A DNA stretch of 64,000 bases, taken from positions 21,165,195 to 21,229,194 of the forward strand of contig NC_047068.1 in the NCBI RefSeq assembly GCF_902459465.1, written 5' to 3'. The DNA comes from Asterias rubens. Its lineage: Eukaryota; Echinodermata; Asteroidea; Forcipulatida; Asteriidae. The position numbers and the translations under genes were made by a program. The notes beneath the pieces are model-generated. The model was not told the DNA's origin and made no database searches. It was given only the letters and a program-made list of their open reading frames with translations. This document shows positions 50,501-56,664 of this stretch, one piece after another (the stretch's first letter is position 1; the number at the start of each line of letters is the position of its first letter).

Positions 50501-51716
50501 AGCTGCAGTAGCTATAGCTAAGAATAATAAACACCAGTTTTTATAAAGCGCTTTTCACACCCGAACAGTGTCTGAAAGCGCTTTCAACATTATTTCTGCC
50601 TGGTCACTGGCCTTTATTCATTCCTTAAACCATCTCAGCTCCCTGGTGAGTATACAGCCTGTGCAACATTAATATGTGCTACTCGGCTAAATCACAAGAA
50701 ACATCTCTGCCCCCACAGGTACCAATTTACCCCTGGGTGGAGAGAAGCAATTATAGTGAAGTGTCTTGCTCGGGGACACAAGTGTCACAACCGGGATTCG
50801 AACCCACACTCTGCTGAATAGAATCAACAAAGCTTGAGTTCGGTGCTCTTATCTGCTCGGCCACGACACCCTTCTATAGTCAATTTGGAAAAGGGAGGCA
50901 AAGTGGAATGGGAATATCTTTTGTAGGACCAGGCATAGGGTCAGTGTGGGAGGAGAGGCTCATGGCCGAGCGGATAAGAGCACCGAACTCAAGCTCTGGT
51001 GTTCTACTCAGCAGAGTGTGGGTTTGGTTCAAAAAATATTGCTTAACAATTTTTAAGCAGGAATGAGCAGGATACCAGTCACTAATTATACATGTGACAT
51101 AGTAGTTTGGCTGGTAACCTTGTTCTTGTAAGCAAAATGTTGTCGCGCTTAGCAACTTTCTCTACCTAAACAGCTCTATGAAAGTGGTCACTGGGCCATA
51201 TATTTCCTTCCTTGAACCATCTCGGCTCCGTTGGGAGTATACAGTCTGTGCTATCAAATAATTTATGTATCACACCCAGCTAAATCATTCACTAGAACCA
51301 TCCCTTGTATAGTTGGGTCTCAACTTTCAACTAGCCTGCTTTAGTCATCGTTGGAGACTGCGTGATTGAGTCAGGGCACCTTTAGACTAGGAGACGTCAG
51401 GATTATGCTAGGGGTTTAGGTTGATAGCTTGGGTTCTTTGATGTCAAAATATAATCGTTTCTTGACTTATTATTGCATCTAAAGGTCATGTTGAGAAAAA
51501 CTAAGGAAGTCATTAATTTGTGGATTTTGATTAATTTTTTTCAAATTTTTCGACAATTTTCATTTTACACGTATTATGAATATGGATTTACAAACTTATA
51601 GCAATGAACCAACCAATTGATTCCTATTTAACAAGAAACTCTCTTTCTCACATATATTTGCAGGAACTGAAATGAAAGATGGAAAGAAGTTATTTGATGA
51701 GCCAACAAGTTGGTAG
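26510..51716 (+). CDS. PARN: Poly(A)-specific ribonuclease PARN, complete, 19 exons, 645 aa
   Basis: DEDDh-family 3'-5' exoribonuclease that removes poly(A) tails from mRNAs and trims ncRNA 3' ends, with a cap-binding RRM. Exons: 26510-26528, 28243-28388, 29233-29300, 31089-31170, 31939-31999, 32608-32785, 34126-34191, 34609-34647, 35266-35311, 36967-37047, 37570-37704, 39324-39410, 40503-40578, 41548-41728, 43088-43143, 44330-44491, 48214-48490, 50363-50487, 51664-51716. They total 1938 nt and every junction is in phase with GT-AG ends. Seen: Asp28 and Glu30 (IAIDGEFTG), Asp293 (HNIMLDVMH), His378 and Asp383 ([11 protein letters not shown]), Trp476 in the RRM (NWIDNSSAF). The human enzyme (639 aa) has D28, E30, D292, H377, D382 and W475, so spacing is nearly identical. 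R3H region about 180-245, RRM about 435-510, then a low-complexity tail ending LFDEPTSW. No defects. Confidence 0.97.
27003..27180 (+). repeat. CCTTGGTGCCC interspersed repeat
   Basis: GGCCTGATAC...GAGGCAA..TTGCCTTGGTGCCCTT..CATAGGGTGCCCTTTACC. Related copies at 36745-36890 and 40087-40200 (GGCCTTGGTGCCCCT in both). Unclassified. In PARN intron 1. Confidence 0.55.
27366..27497. mobile_element. 132-bp MITE with 8-bp target duplication, copy 1
   Basis: AAATTATT at 27358-27365 and 27498-27505. Ends GGAAAAGTTTCCGTATGGCG and CGCCATACGGAAAGTTATCC; the inverted repeat runs about 35 bp (CACCACTTTTTCATTC / GAACAAGTGGTG). Confidence 0.93.
27662..27870 (+). mobile_element. tRNA-derived SINE, family A
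   Basis: GTGGTCGAACGGATCGGGCA (A-box region), ACTCAAGCTCTGGTG, a B-box relic TTCTAGTCCCGGTCATGACA, then ACCAGGGTC and GGTACCTGCAATGG as in the copies at 38183, 43659, 50876 and 30478. Confidence 0.7.
27940..28069. mobile_element. 130-bp MITE with 8-bp target duplication, copy 2
   Basis: AAGTACTC at 27932-27939 and 28070-28077. Same inverted ends as copy 1. Only 442 bp from it, in the same intron. Confidence 0.93.
28243..28388 (+). CDS. PARN: PARN exon 2 (first catalytic Asp and Glu)
   Basis: Encodes residues 7-55 with [11 protein letters not shown]; Asp28 and Glu30 bind the catalytic divalent metals in DEDD nucleases. Ends [12 protein letters not shown], a strongly conserved PARN segment. 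Confidence 0.95.
29496..30025 (-). pseudogene. Broken coding remnant of unknown family in PARN intron 3
   Basis: Two minus-strand open segments follow each other: about 30013-29780 ([20 protein letters not shown]...) and 29735-29496 ([14 protein letters not shown]...DLFRVNV). The first frame stops soon after [11 protein letters not shown] while a neighbouring frame continues LSADSW and [16 protein letters not shown], so a frameshift near 29810-29830 probably separates what was one protein of about 170 aa. It is helical and charged, with a coiled-coil-like stretch ([20 protein letters not shown]). It is antisense to PARN. I recognise no domain; a transposon ORF fragment is most likely. Confidence 0.5.
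30245..30478 (-). mobile_element. tRNA-derived SINE, family A
   Basis: On the minus strand: CATGGCCAAGTGGTTGAGAG (A box), then a damaged B box, GGTCATGACACTTGTGTCCT, and GGGTACCTGCGAGGGTACAG. Confidence 0.7.
30524..30700. mobile_element. MITE with GATAAC-repeat termini
   Basis: AAGGCCCGGTCCCACTGCAG, CGATAACGATAACGATAACG and, at the other end, TCGTTATCGTTTTCGTTATC, GCTGCAGTGGGACTTTGCCTT. TA on both sides (30522-30523, 30701-30702) is the probable target duplication. In PARN intron 3. Confidence 0.85.
31702..31774 (+). mobile_element. tRNA-like SINE head, exactly 73 nt
   Basis: TGCTAGA pairs with TCTAGCA in a full 7-bp acceptor stem, with a perfect A box (TAGTTCAGTTGG) and B box (GGTTCAAATCC). 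D, anticodon and T stems do not close properly, so it is not a working tRNA. Flanking sequence 31600-31700 and the TTTTTCTTTGCTCAATCCC 3' side look like SINE body. In PARN intron 4. Confidence 0.6.
32288..32400 (+). mobile_element. tRNA-derived SINE head, family C
   Basis: TGGCTGAGTGGTTTCGTTCT and CCCTGGTTCAAATCACACCC; see the parallel copy at 19020-19125. The following 32400-32530 is a GGGCCC-type relic (CCGATTTCATGGCTCTG...). Confidence 0.55.
32813..32993 (+). mobile_element. TTAA MITE, AGGCA family, right fragment
   Basis: CGAAAAAGAAGTTATTTTCTC, GCGACAAGGGTG, ATTTTCACTGGTTTGTTATT and GTGTCCAGTGTCT/TTAA. Left half missing. Confidence 0.65.
33067..33180 (-). mobile_element. tRNA-derived SINE, family B
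   Basis: Contains ACGATGTGTGTTAGCACTAC and TATTCGGGTGGAATTCGAAC with CATGACCTTTGCAAT, in the same order as the other copies. A mirror of GCTAACACAC appears at about 33200-33215. Confidence 0.6.
33295..33497 (+). mobile_element. 3' end of a non-LTR retrotransposon-like element
   Basis: TACAAGCCTTGGCT, CTCATACTCTATTTATTTTG, CATGGACTAACTATTTTCCC and a terminal AATAAATGTTGACTTGAATTGAA. Matches 2300-2520 on the other strand. In PARN intron 6. Confidence 0.65.
33835..34025 (+). mobile_element. GGGCCC-type palindromic element, relic
   Basis: AGGGCTTGATTTCATAAAGC ... GGCTTAATGGAATGTAGCCCT, with GGTTACCTTGCC and TTTGCTAAGCA inside. PARN intron 6. Confidence 0.55.
34126..37047 (+). CDS. PARN: PARN exons 7-10 (R3H region)
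   Basis: Four small exons (66, 39, 46, 81 nt) encode residues 185-262, including KLEPCTGFQRKLTF and [17 protein letters not shown]. This is the R3H nucleic-acid-binding insert within the nuclease fold and is the least conserved part of this copy. Introns hold GGGCCC-type repeats and a degenerate TTGATATT satellite. Confidence 0.88.
34868..35045 (+). mobile_element. GCCCAATTTCATGGCTCTGC element, copy 1
   Basis: Shares CCCAATTTCATGGCTCTGCT, GAATTCCTAGTAA, TTGACGTAAGCACGGAATTC and AGCGCCGATTCTTT with the fuller copy at 37292-37506. PARN intron 8. Confidence 0.65.
35820..36170 (+). repeat. Degenerate TTGATATTTTGAATG satellite
   Basis: Loose tandem copies of (T)TTGATATT and TTTTGAATG with lengths of about 15-40 bp between repeats. 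PARN intron 9. Confidence 0.7.
37292..37506 (+). mobile_element. GCCCAATTTCATGGCTCTGC element, copy 2
   Basis: Inverted ends AGCCCAATTTCATGGCTCTG and CAGAGCCATGAATTGGGCC define a near-complete palindromic element. PARN intron 10, ending 64 bp before exon 11. Confidence 0.75.
37570..37704 (+). CDS. PARN: PARN exon 11 (third catalytic Asp)
   Basis: Residues 263-307, [17 protein letters not shown]...[20 protein letters not shown](I/M)(M/L)LD is the DEDD motif II, and Asp293 corresponds to human Asp292. Confidence 0.95.
37800..38177 (+). mobile_element. TTAA MITE, AGGCA family, full copy
   Basis: TTAA at 37796-37799 and 38178-38181. Ends AGATACTGGACACTATTGG and CCAATAGTATCCACTGCCT. PARN intron 11. 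Confidence 0.85.
38183..38541 (+). mobile_element. tRNA-derived SINE, family A, long copy
   Basis: Begins inside the tRNA-like head (GAGCATCGAATCCAAGTTCT), then GGTCGTGACACTTGG, GGTACCTGCGAGGGTAGAGG, and a tail with ATGACCAGGGCACTAATGTA and GAAATGCGCTATATAAG. Directly abuts the TTAA MITE. Confidence 0.75.
38670..38804. mobile_element. Foldback hairpin, about 55-bp arms
   Basis: TTATCACATGCGCGCTTGTG pairs with CGCGCTTGTGTGATAA (minor offset), then ATACGGAAAATATAGCGCGT with ACGCGCTATATTTTTCCGTAT, then CCCATATC with GATATGGG around GGCCTTTGGCC. PARN intron 11. Confidence 0.85.
41012..41142 (-). mobile_element. tRNA-derived SINE, family B, best copy
   Basis: On the minus strand: GTGGTCTAGTTGGTAAGACA (A box), GGTCGTGGGTTCGAATCACA (B box), ACTCGGGAAAGTACC at the 3' side. 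PARN intron 13. Confidence 0.75.
41319..41455. mobile_element. 137-bp MITE with an 8-10 bp target duplication
   Basis: TACATGTATA at 41309-41318 and 41456-41465. Ends GATGGGTTGCAATACGC and GCGTATTGCAACCCATC, then TCATTGACC/GGTCAATGA. The exact duplication length is ambiguous because flank and end share bases. It ends 92 bp before PARN exon 14. Confidence 0.88.
41548..41728 (+). CDS. PARN: PARN exon 14 (catalytic His and last Asp)
   Basis: Residues 362-422, with [19 protein letters not shown]. His378 and Asp383 complete the DEDDh site. Followed by LIEPFHNK, conserved at the nuclease/RRM junction. Confidence 0.95.
41918..42240. mobile_element. Inverted pair of the CAGTATACTCTG repeat
   Basis: AAATCTCTTTTGAGTAGTGT at the left pairs with ACACTACTCAAAAGAGATAT at the right; GGTTGACAACTCAACATTTC pairs with GAAACATTGGGTTGTCAACC; GTCTTCAGGAGAATG with ATTCTCCTGAAGAT. 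PARN intron 14. Confidence 0.8.
42643..42996 (+). mobile_element. TTAA MITE, AGGCA family, full copy
   Basis: TTAA at 42639-42642 and 42997-43000. Ends AGGCGCTGGACAGTATTG and GGTGTCCAGTGTTT. PARN intron 14, ending 91 bp before exon 15. Confidence 0.82.
43267..43630. mobile_element. TTAA MITE, AGCCATTGGAC subfamily, copy 1
   Basis: Right TTAA at 43631-43634 after GTGTCCAATGGCT. Shares AGTTCACAGATTTAC, GGTAATGGTGAAAGACTTCT and TCGAGAATTACGTATTTATT with the inverted copy at 49759-50042. PARN intron 15. Confidence 0.7.
43659..43971 (+). mobile_element. tRNA-derived SINE, family A, most complete copy
   Basis: GTCATGGCTGAGTGGTTTAG (A box), GTGTGGGTTCGAATCTCGGT (B box), CATGACACTTGTGTCC, GGTACCTGCAAGGGTAGAGG, and a tail ending in TTATTGTAAAATTACGC. 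It sits between two TTAA MITEs. Confidence 0.82.
43974..44140 (+). mobile_element. TTAA MITE, AGGCA family, left fragment
   Basis: TTAA at 43970-43973, AGACACTGGACACGTTTGG, then GACAAGTCTTCCCACTTGGT; ends after CCTTGTCGCACGAAGTTG. Confidence 0.7.
44330..44491 (+). CDS. PARN: PARN exon 16 (RRM core)
   Basis: Residues 441-495, from [11 protein letters not shown] to [11 protein letters not shown]. Trp476 aligns with the cap-stacking Trp475 of human PARN. Donor GTGAGT follows; the C-rich satellite starts 130 bp into the next intron. Confidence 0.93.
44620..45165 (+). repeat. C-rich/pyrimidine-rich satellite, about 185-bp higher-order period
   Basis: Short modules CCCCTTCCCAGTTTGCCC, ATTGCCAATTCTCCCCTTCC and ATTCCCATCTATTCCCTTCC. 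The block starting AGCTTTAAGTTCCCCATCCC at 44826 recurs at 45011 (period 185) nearly without change. Proline-rich open frames run through it in several frames but are by-products. PARN intron 16, 130 bp past exon 16. Confidence 0.95.
45376..45695 (+). mobile_element. TTAA MITE, AGGCA family, right end replaced
   Basis: TTAA at 45372-45375, AGGCACTGGACACTATTGG. The right end stops at CAAAGGTGTCCTG where the next element begins. Confidence 0.75.
45699..45839. mobile_element. AAATCGAC/CTAACTTAGGA palindromic element
   Basis: GTCGATTTCTCGAGTTAGGA at the left and TTTGGTGAAATCGAAGG at the right, with AGGACGAGTAACCCGTCCTA and AAGATTAATCCTAAGTTAGG forming inner hairpins. PARN intron 16. Confidence 0.75.
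46484..46652. mobile_element. Foldback hairpin, about 70-bp arms
   Basis: AAGGGAATCAATGTGTGTTG pairs with CAACACACTTTGATTCCCTT; TTTTCAACTAGTGGTTTAAA and its complement; GGCCTGGTTCTTGATAATTT and its complement; loop ACCGAGATGAAGTCAAGG. Arms differ at only a few positions. Confidence 0.9.
46660..48213 (+). other. Remainder of PARN intron 16
   Basis: Contains a GGGCCC-type relic at 47150-47310, an AGCAGCTTCCGATAGTATA-type repeat at 47693-47775 (relatives at 1259-1345 and 60797-60865), and (TTA)n at 48006-48022. An open reading from a plausible acceptor at about 47310 was considered and rejected as a PARN exon. Confidence 0.45.
48214..51716 (+). CDS. PARN: PARN exons 17-19 (end of RRM and C-terminal tail)
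   Basis: Exon 17 starts [21 protein letters not shown], the last helix/strand of the RRM, then becomes Ser/Thr/Ala-rich with basic clusters GLKRTHD and AAAKKQK that could serve nuclear import. Exon 18 is Ser/Thr/Val-rich. Exon 19 encodes [17 protein letters not shown] and TAG at 51714-51716. The terminal LF-E-P--W pattern matches the end of human PARN. Confidence 0.92.
49002..49363 (+). mobile_element. TTAA MITE, AGGCA family, right TTAA intact
   Basis: GGAATGGACACTATTGGCAA at the left (TTAA lost), GGTGTCCAATGCCT then TTAA at 49364-49367. PARN intron 17. Confidence 0.78.
49759..50042. mobile_element. TTAA MITE, AGCCATTGGAC subfamily, copy 2 (284 bp)
   Basis: TTAA at 49755-49758 and 50043-50046. 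Ends AGCCATTGGACACTTTCGG and TGTATAATGGCT. Inverse of 43267-43630. PARN intron 17. Confidence 0.8.
50536..50876 (-). mobile_element. tRNA-derived SINE, family A
   Basis: On the minus strand: GTCGTGGCCGAGCAGATAAG (A box), GTGTGGGTTCGAATCCCGGT (B box), TGTGACACTTGTGTCC, GGTACCTGTGGG, tail with CAGTGACCAGGCAGAAAT and GCGCTTTCAGACACTG. PARN intron 18, 50 bp past exon 18. Confidence 0.82.
50955..51300 (+). mobile_element. Mosaic of a family A SINE head, a GGGCCC-type relic and a SINE body
   Basis: 50955-51030 is a plus-strand SINE head (CATGGCCGAGCGGATAAGAG...GTGTGGGTTTGG). 51030-51190 has GGTAACCTTGTTCTTGTAAG and AGCTCTATGAAAGTGG. 51195-51300 resembles a SINE body on the minus strand (CCATCTCGGCTCCGTTGGGA). 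Confidence 0.55.
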
Positions 51717-51964
51717 TCTTTTTTAATCACTTCAGAAGGCAACCATTCTGCAAATCAGACTAAAAAACAACCACATGTTCTTCAAGTTCCTTAACATAAA
51801 ACTACACATACATTGCATCAAAGCCAAATAATAGCAAGGATGTGTCTTGAAAACTGGTTAACAAATTATTTCAGGGAAAACCTACGCAGTCAAGTAGGGA
51901 CAGAAACCCAATCAACATAGTGCCCCTGGCGGGATTCGAACCAGCGTCCTAGAAGTGGAAGACA

Positions 51965-52110
51965 ATTTCACTGAGATAGTCCTAACTTAGGACTAGTCCT
52001 AGGACTCTTCAGGATTTAGGCTAGTCCTTAGTTAGGACGAGTAACCTGTCCTAACTCGAGATAAGACTAGTCTTAACTCTCTTTTGAAATCCACCACTGG
52101 TGTCATAGTG
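51965..52110. mobile_element. CTAACTTAGGA palindromic element, third copy
   Basis: GATAGTCCTAACTTAGGACT, TTAGTTAGGACGAGTAACCT, GTCCTAACTCGAGATAAG; related to 45699-45839. Lies in or just beyond the PARN 3' UTR. Confidence 0.6.
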
Positions 52111-52403
52111 AAGTTCTCTGCTCGAAATTAAATGGTGGAGTAGAAGACAGCAACGATTTATAATATAAAAAACCCAGTTATAATTTGGTCCTGGAAATTT
52201 GAATGTAGCTTTTTTATGACCACCATCTTTGTCTTCTTAGAAGAAACAACAAATAACTAACGGGTGTCTAAAATACAGGAATGAGACGTTCAGACTTTTT
52301 TGTACAGTGTTGGCAAACAATACATGTTGTGTTTTTCTCCAAATACAGATTACATGTTGGTCAGCCCTTCAAAACTGTTCTACTTTAATATTTCCTAGGA
52401 ACA

Positions 52404-52409
52404 AATAAA
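52404..52409 (+). promoter_or_regulatory. Candidate PARN polyadenylation signal
   Basis: First good AATAAA after the PARN stop (about 690 bp downstream, in AACAAATAAATCATG). Gives a reasonable 3' UTR length but is not confirmed. Confidence 0.35.
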
Positions 52410-53610
52410 TCATGCCTGTAACTAAATCCTAACCAATGGATCATAAAGTTATGATCTAAAATTGAATCAGAATAGTTACACCAATTTATAGTATAACAAA
52501 GTGATTAAAACAAAGAACTGCCTCTAGTCACCAGAATGCTCATCAGTCTAGTAGTGGTTGTTGTTGAAGAATGCGGGCCCTTGGGTTCCAATCCCGCCCG
52601 AGCAGTGTGCATGTCTGAAGGACTTGGGAAAGCATTAGTGTACAGTGCTTGATGCACACTGTACATAGTGGTGTGTGGTAAAACCAAATTATTGGAAAAG
52701 ACAATAATTATTGAAAGCTACATGTTTCCTAGAATTTACTAGCAGTAAACACTAGAGAGTGCATAAATTAAGATTTTTGTGAAAGCATTTCGTGTCGTCC
52801 CCATGTGTAGAAGTAACAGAGAGATATAGCCAGAGAAGGGGTTGTGGCCTTTAGCATCGGTTTCAGAATCTTGGTTTATGGTTTATGGTTTATTCAAAAA
52901 CATTCAAAACATTGCTGTTAAAAGAATTTAAGACATTTAAATCACACAAAATAGGATAATCAAACATCCTTCACAAAAAGTGAAAATTTGCCCGTGGTCA
53001 TCAAAATTAGACTTTAAAATTTTAAATCTTCTCGCGTGACCAATGCAATACCTGTTTCCATTCTTCATCGACTTTTTTAATATATTATCAAACGCTTGAC
53101 ATTTCGAAAAGTTTGAGAAGTAGTTATGACTTGCATAAAAAAGACAGACTTATTCAAAGAAGATTAGGCCTAGGGTCAAAATCGATTTTAAACGGGCTAG
53201 AAGAATTTTATGAAAATGGGTTGTGTTAAGTCGGGAAAGTCGCCCACAAAAGGCTTATTTCGGGTGCTGTTACAAAAGTAATGAATGATTGCTTATTTTT
53301 TGTAATACTTTTTTTCTCGATGATGTTATTTCTCTGGAGGATTGGTAGTGGTTTGAATTAGCCTATATAATCGAATGGCTCTCTTAGACTCCTAACCTTC
53401 CTTACATACCAATCCTGTAATACTGTCCGTAAAGTTCGTAACAAACTAGGACACGTATCCAGGCCTTGTGTATGCATTGACTCAATTCAGTTGACGTCAT
53501 CAACACTAAAGTCATTCCCGTTGGTCATTATAGGAGTCTTTGTCCAAGATATTTGTCCTACTTTAGTCTGATTTCAAATTTGTTGGTCTTGGAAAAATCT
53601 GAAAAATTGT

Positions 53611-53662
53611 GATTTCATAGCCTGAAATGTCTATTTTAATAGACATTTCAGGCTATGAAATC
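53611..53662. repeat. Perfect hairpin, 25-bp arms and 2-nt loop
   Basis: GATTTCATAGCCTGAAATGT + CTATT, TT, then the exact complement. Related single-arm sequence at 43230-43265 (AAATAGCCTGAAAAGTCTAT) shows the unit is interspersed. Confidence 0.9.
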
Positions 53663-54916
53663 AAGTCCATATGTATACACGTAGGTCAGTCTTTATACTC
53701 GAGAAAATGTTCCCTACTTTTTCTAAGAAACAAATATCATGCCTGTCTATAGTGCACGATATGATGTGTGTTGGTGACTACTAACTTTTTGCCAAAATGT
53801 TACCACTGCAGGCCTTGTTCCATACAGTTAAAACGAAACAAAATACTGCTGTATAGTGTATATAATGACTTTCCCGAGACACTGTTTTTAACGGGAATGT
53901 GTGAAACACAGAATATTGTTTGACATGTTTTATATTTTGTATTGCCAAATTACCCTGTACAGTCTAAAAGGGGGTAAAGTATACACAGATGAGCGCCATT
54001 TAACGTAGATTTATGTTATAAACAAGTTCAGTATTTCGGTGTTCGTTTAAACCAGCGAAGTAACGTTATCGTGTCTCGATATAATCGATATGTTATTGAT
54101 ACGATAGTGCTTACGTCAAGAATTATTAACCCGTCAGTTAACACTGTCATCATTTGAGCCGGCCTAAAGGGTTGGAAAATGTGGCTTACGGCGAGATTAA
54201 ATCACAAATCTGAATTGCGTACAAATTACCTTAATGCATTCATGGACTTTTTGGGGAGAGCAAAACTATCTGATGCATTGACGTCATCAGGCGCCATATT
54301 GGATTTAAACCAACAATGGAACTTATTGGACGCGTATTGACTTGTACGCGCAGTGCAAATGATTGGTCAATGAGCATCCTTCTTTTATTTATTATTTGTT
54401 ATTCATTTGTTTTACCTTGTTTGGACAATACAATAATTCACTGTTTCTCTTGAAGCATCATAACCGATTGTGTCAAAAGTTTTACAGATTTGTTATTTTA
54501 GGTATATGTTGGGATACAAGTGGGAACACTGGTCTTTAACAAATACCAAGGGTGTCCAAGGCCTCATACAAATTGGTGGTCACTTTGTGTGAAAACATTG
54601 GATAACGGTTTTCTTTTTGTGGTTATTCATATTTTGCATGTCCAATTAAGGAAACGTGTTCCGCGCACGTGGTTGTACTTCAGTTGGAAATATTCATCGG
54701 GAGAATTGATGCTTTTATCACGTTTACAAAAAGGTATAAATAGCTTAAACATCGAGATTAAAATTGTTTCATCAGATTAGTTTTTCTTATCCGAAAGAAT
54801 CATACATGCCTTCAGTTGCGAAAGTGGCATCTATTAAATAGAGAACCAGTGATGATCAACTGCTTGTTATATACAGAGAATCTACAATAAAAGTGGAACA
54901 ATTTGACTTTTACTAT

Positions 54917-55316
54917 ACCAGAGGTATAGGTTTAAAACTTGAGTGGAAATTGCTTAAAAGCTGGGCCCAATTTAATAGAGTTGCTTAAGCACAACATTTT
55001 ACTTAAGCAAAAAAATTCCTTGCTTGGTAAAATCAGACTACCGGCCAAGACTCAACTGAATTGTTATGCTAAGCAAACAACAGCTAAATACCAGTCACAA
55101 GTAATGTATATGGCATGAAATTTGTGCCAGTAACCTGTGTAAAATAAGCGAGATATTTTGTCTAAGCAGCTCTATGAAATTGGCCCCAGTTCTCTTTTAA
55201 GTTAACAATAAACCATTAAAACCGGTGTTTGTGCACATATTGCTTGAGCACTGAAACCCGGTACTTATTAGTAAAGGTATAGGTTTCAAACTTGAGTGGA
55301 AATTGTTTAACAGTTC
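54917..55316 (+). repeat. Diverged tandem duplication, one copy carrying a MITE
   Basis: GGTATAGGTTTAAAACTTGA + GTGGAAATTGCTTAAAAG at 54923 and GGTATAGGTTTCAAACTTGA + GTGGAAATTGTTTAACAG at 55277. Downstream pieces also match (AGTTCTCTTTTAAGTTAACA / AGTTCTCTTTAAAGTTAATA, at 55190 and 55313). Confidence 0.8.
54962..55187. mobile_element. GGGCCC-type palindromic element, best copy
   Basis: Ends GGGCCCAATTTAATAGAG and CTCTATGAAATTGGCCCC; inside GTTGCTTAAGCACAACATTT and GTCTAAGCAG. The duplicate sequence at 55277-55330 shows the site without the element. Confidence 0.82.
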
Positions 55317-55329
55317 TCTTTAAAGTTAA

Positions 55330-56460
55330 TAACGAGACATTAAAAAGAGGTGTTAGTGCACATTGCATGAACACCTAAATGTATGAATCCTGTACTAAGT
55401 CTCCAAACCTGTCTGATTTATAAAAAATAAAATAAAATAAAAACAATTGCTTGTAAATTTGCAAATTTGATCTCTCGGTACATGTATGTTGCTACCATGG
55501 CAGCTCCTTTTGTAATTTTGTAGATTTGTTTGGTGAGGTTTCCGCAAATCTCTTTGCAGCAGTGTTTGTTCTGAACAGGACCGATGGGTTGGCATTTTCT
55601 CATGTAGATTTGTGTTAGGGCAAGTTTGGGATTTCACAGGGCATTACGTGACAGTTCAGACCCATCGTAATGAGCCCGATAAAATCCCAACTCCACTAAC
55701 ATACCAGGACAATCGACAGCTAGTCGAGCAGGTTGATTGACGGCTAGATACCTGTTTTAGAACCTTAGGAACAAGAAAATACATGTTGGCAACATTTAAA
55801 GTGTGTCAGATGGCGGTCATCTTGGTTTAAAATGACCGGCATTTAAGTTGCATTTTTACTACAACTTTGGCTGTTAATGTTGTAACCCTGAAATCTGTGG
55901 CTAAAATTACGTTTACTATAATAAATTAACAAGTAAAGGGTACAACCGAAGTGTTACAGATGGCGGCCGTCTTGAATTTCAAAATATATTCATTTTATTA
56001 TGTGCAAGTTTCCAAAAAATAAGTTCTGATGCGCAATACAATAGTACTAGCCTTTATACAAGTTTGGATGCGAGAGTGGTGTTATTTCTTCCTATTCTGC
56101 TGTGAAATTGACCGAATGTATGTTATGTTAACAATTTAAATACTCGGTATCAATGATTGATAACATAACTGCAAGATGTCATTTTGGGCCAACCTGGCAC
56201 CCAGCCGATGGAATCGATCCCTTAATTGACCGTATGCCTTCTTGTTTATGTCTTAATGCTATGCAGAGATGTCTCTCATACTCGTGGAAAAGTCAATTTC
56301 ACATAACAAACACATACAGCCTGTCAGCACTGAAGGGTGATCTTCGATCCCTGTTCCAAAATATGTGGGGTATAGTTCACTGGACTATAACCCCTAGGAT
56401 ATCGAACTCATGAGCAATGCAGTTAATTAAAGACGTCGTCTCACAACTATCATTAAAGAC
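55330..56460. other. Intergenic, nothing recognised
   Basis: Short matching phrases CAGATGGCGGTCATCTTG (about 55807) and CAGATGGCGGCCGTCTTGAA (about 55958) hint at a diverged local duplication. No gene supported. Confidence 0.4.
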
Positions 56461-56469
56461 AATCCTTAA

Positions 56470-56664
56470 AGGAACACGTTGCCTTGGATCGGACGAGCTT
56501 TTCTATAAAAAAGCGTTTGTAACCGTTTGTTATAAAATGCATATTATGGTTAGAAAGATGTTTTAAAAGTAGAATACAATGATCCACACAAATTTGCCTC
56601 GAAATTGCGTGGTTTTCCTTTTACTTTGCGAACTAACACGGTCGGCCATCTTTGGGAGTAAAAC
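56470..56664 (+). mobile_element. TTAA-associated element, AGGAACACGTTGCC family, left half
   Basis: TTAA at 56466-56469 then AGGAACACGTTGCCTTGGAT, CGTTTGTAACCGTTTGTTAT, ACACGGTCGGCCATCTTTGG. The mirror half that would complete the palindrome is absent, so it is truncated. Confidence 0.7.

Larger units (their letters stand above)
52111..54900. other. Intergenic, few supported features
   Basis: Downstream of PARN. No coding exon found. Contains the perfect hairpin at 53611-53662, (GGTTTAT)n at 52870-52890 and a MITE fragment at 54415-54560 (GATTTGTTATTTTAGGTATA, GGGTGTCCAAGGCCT). Confidence 0.4.
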
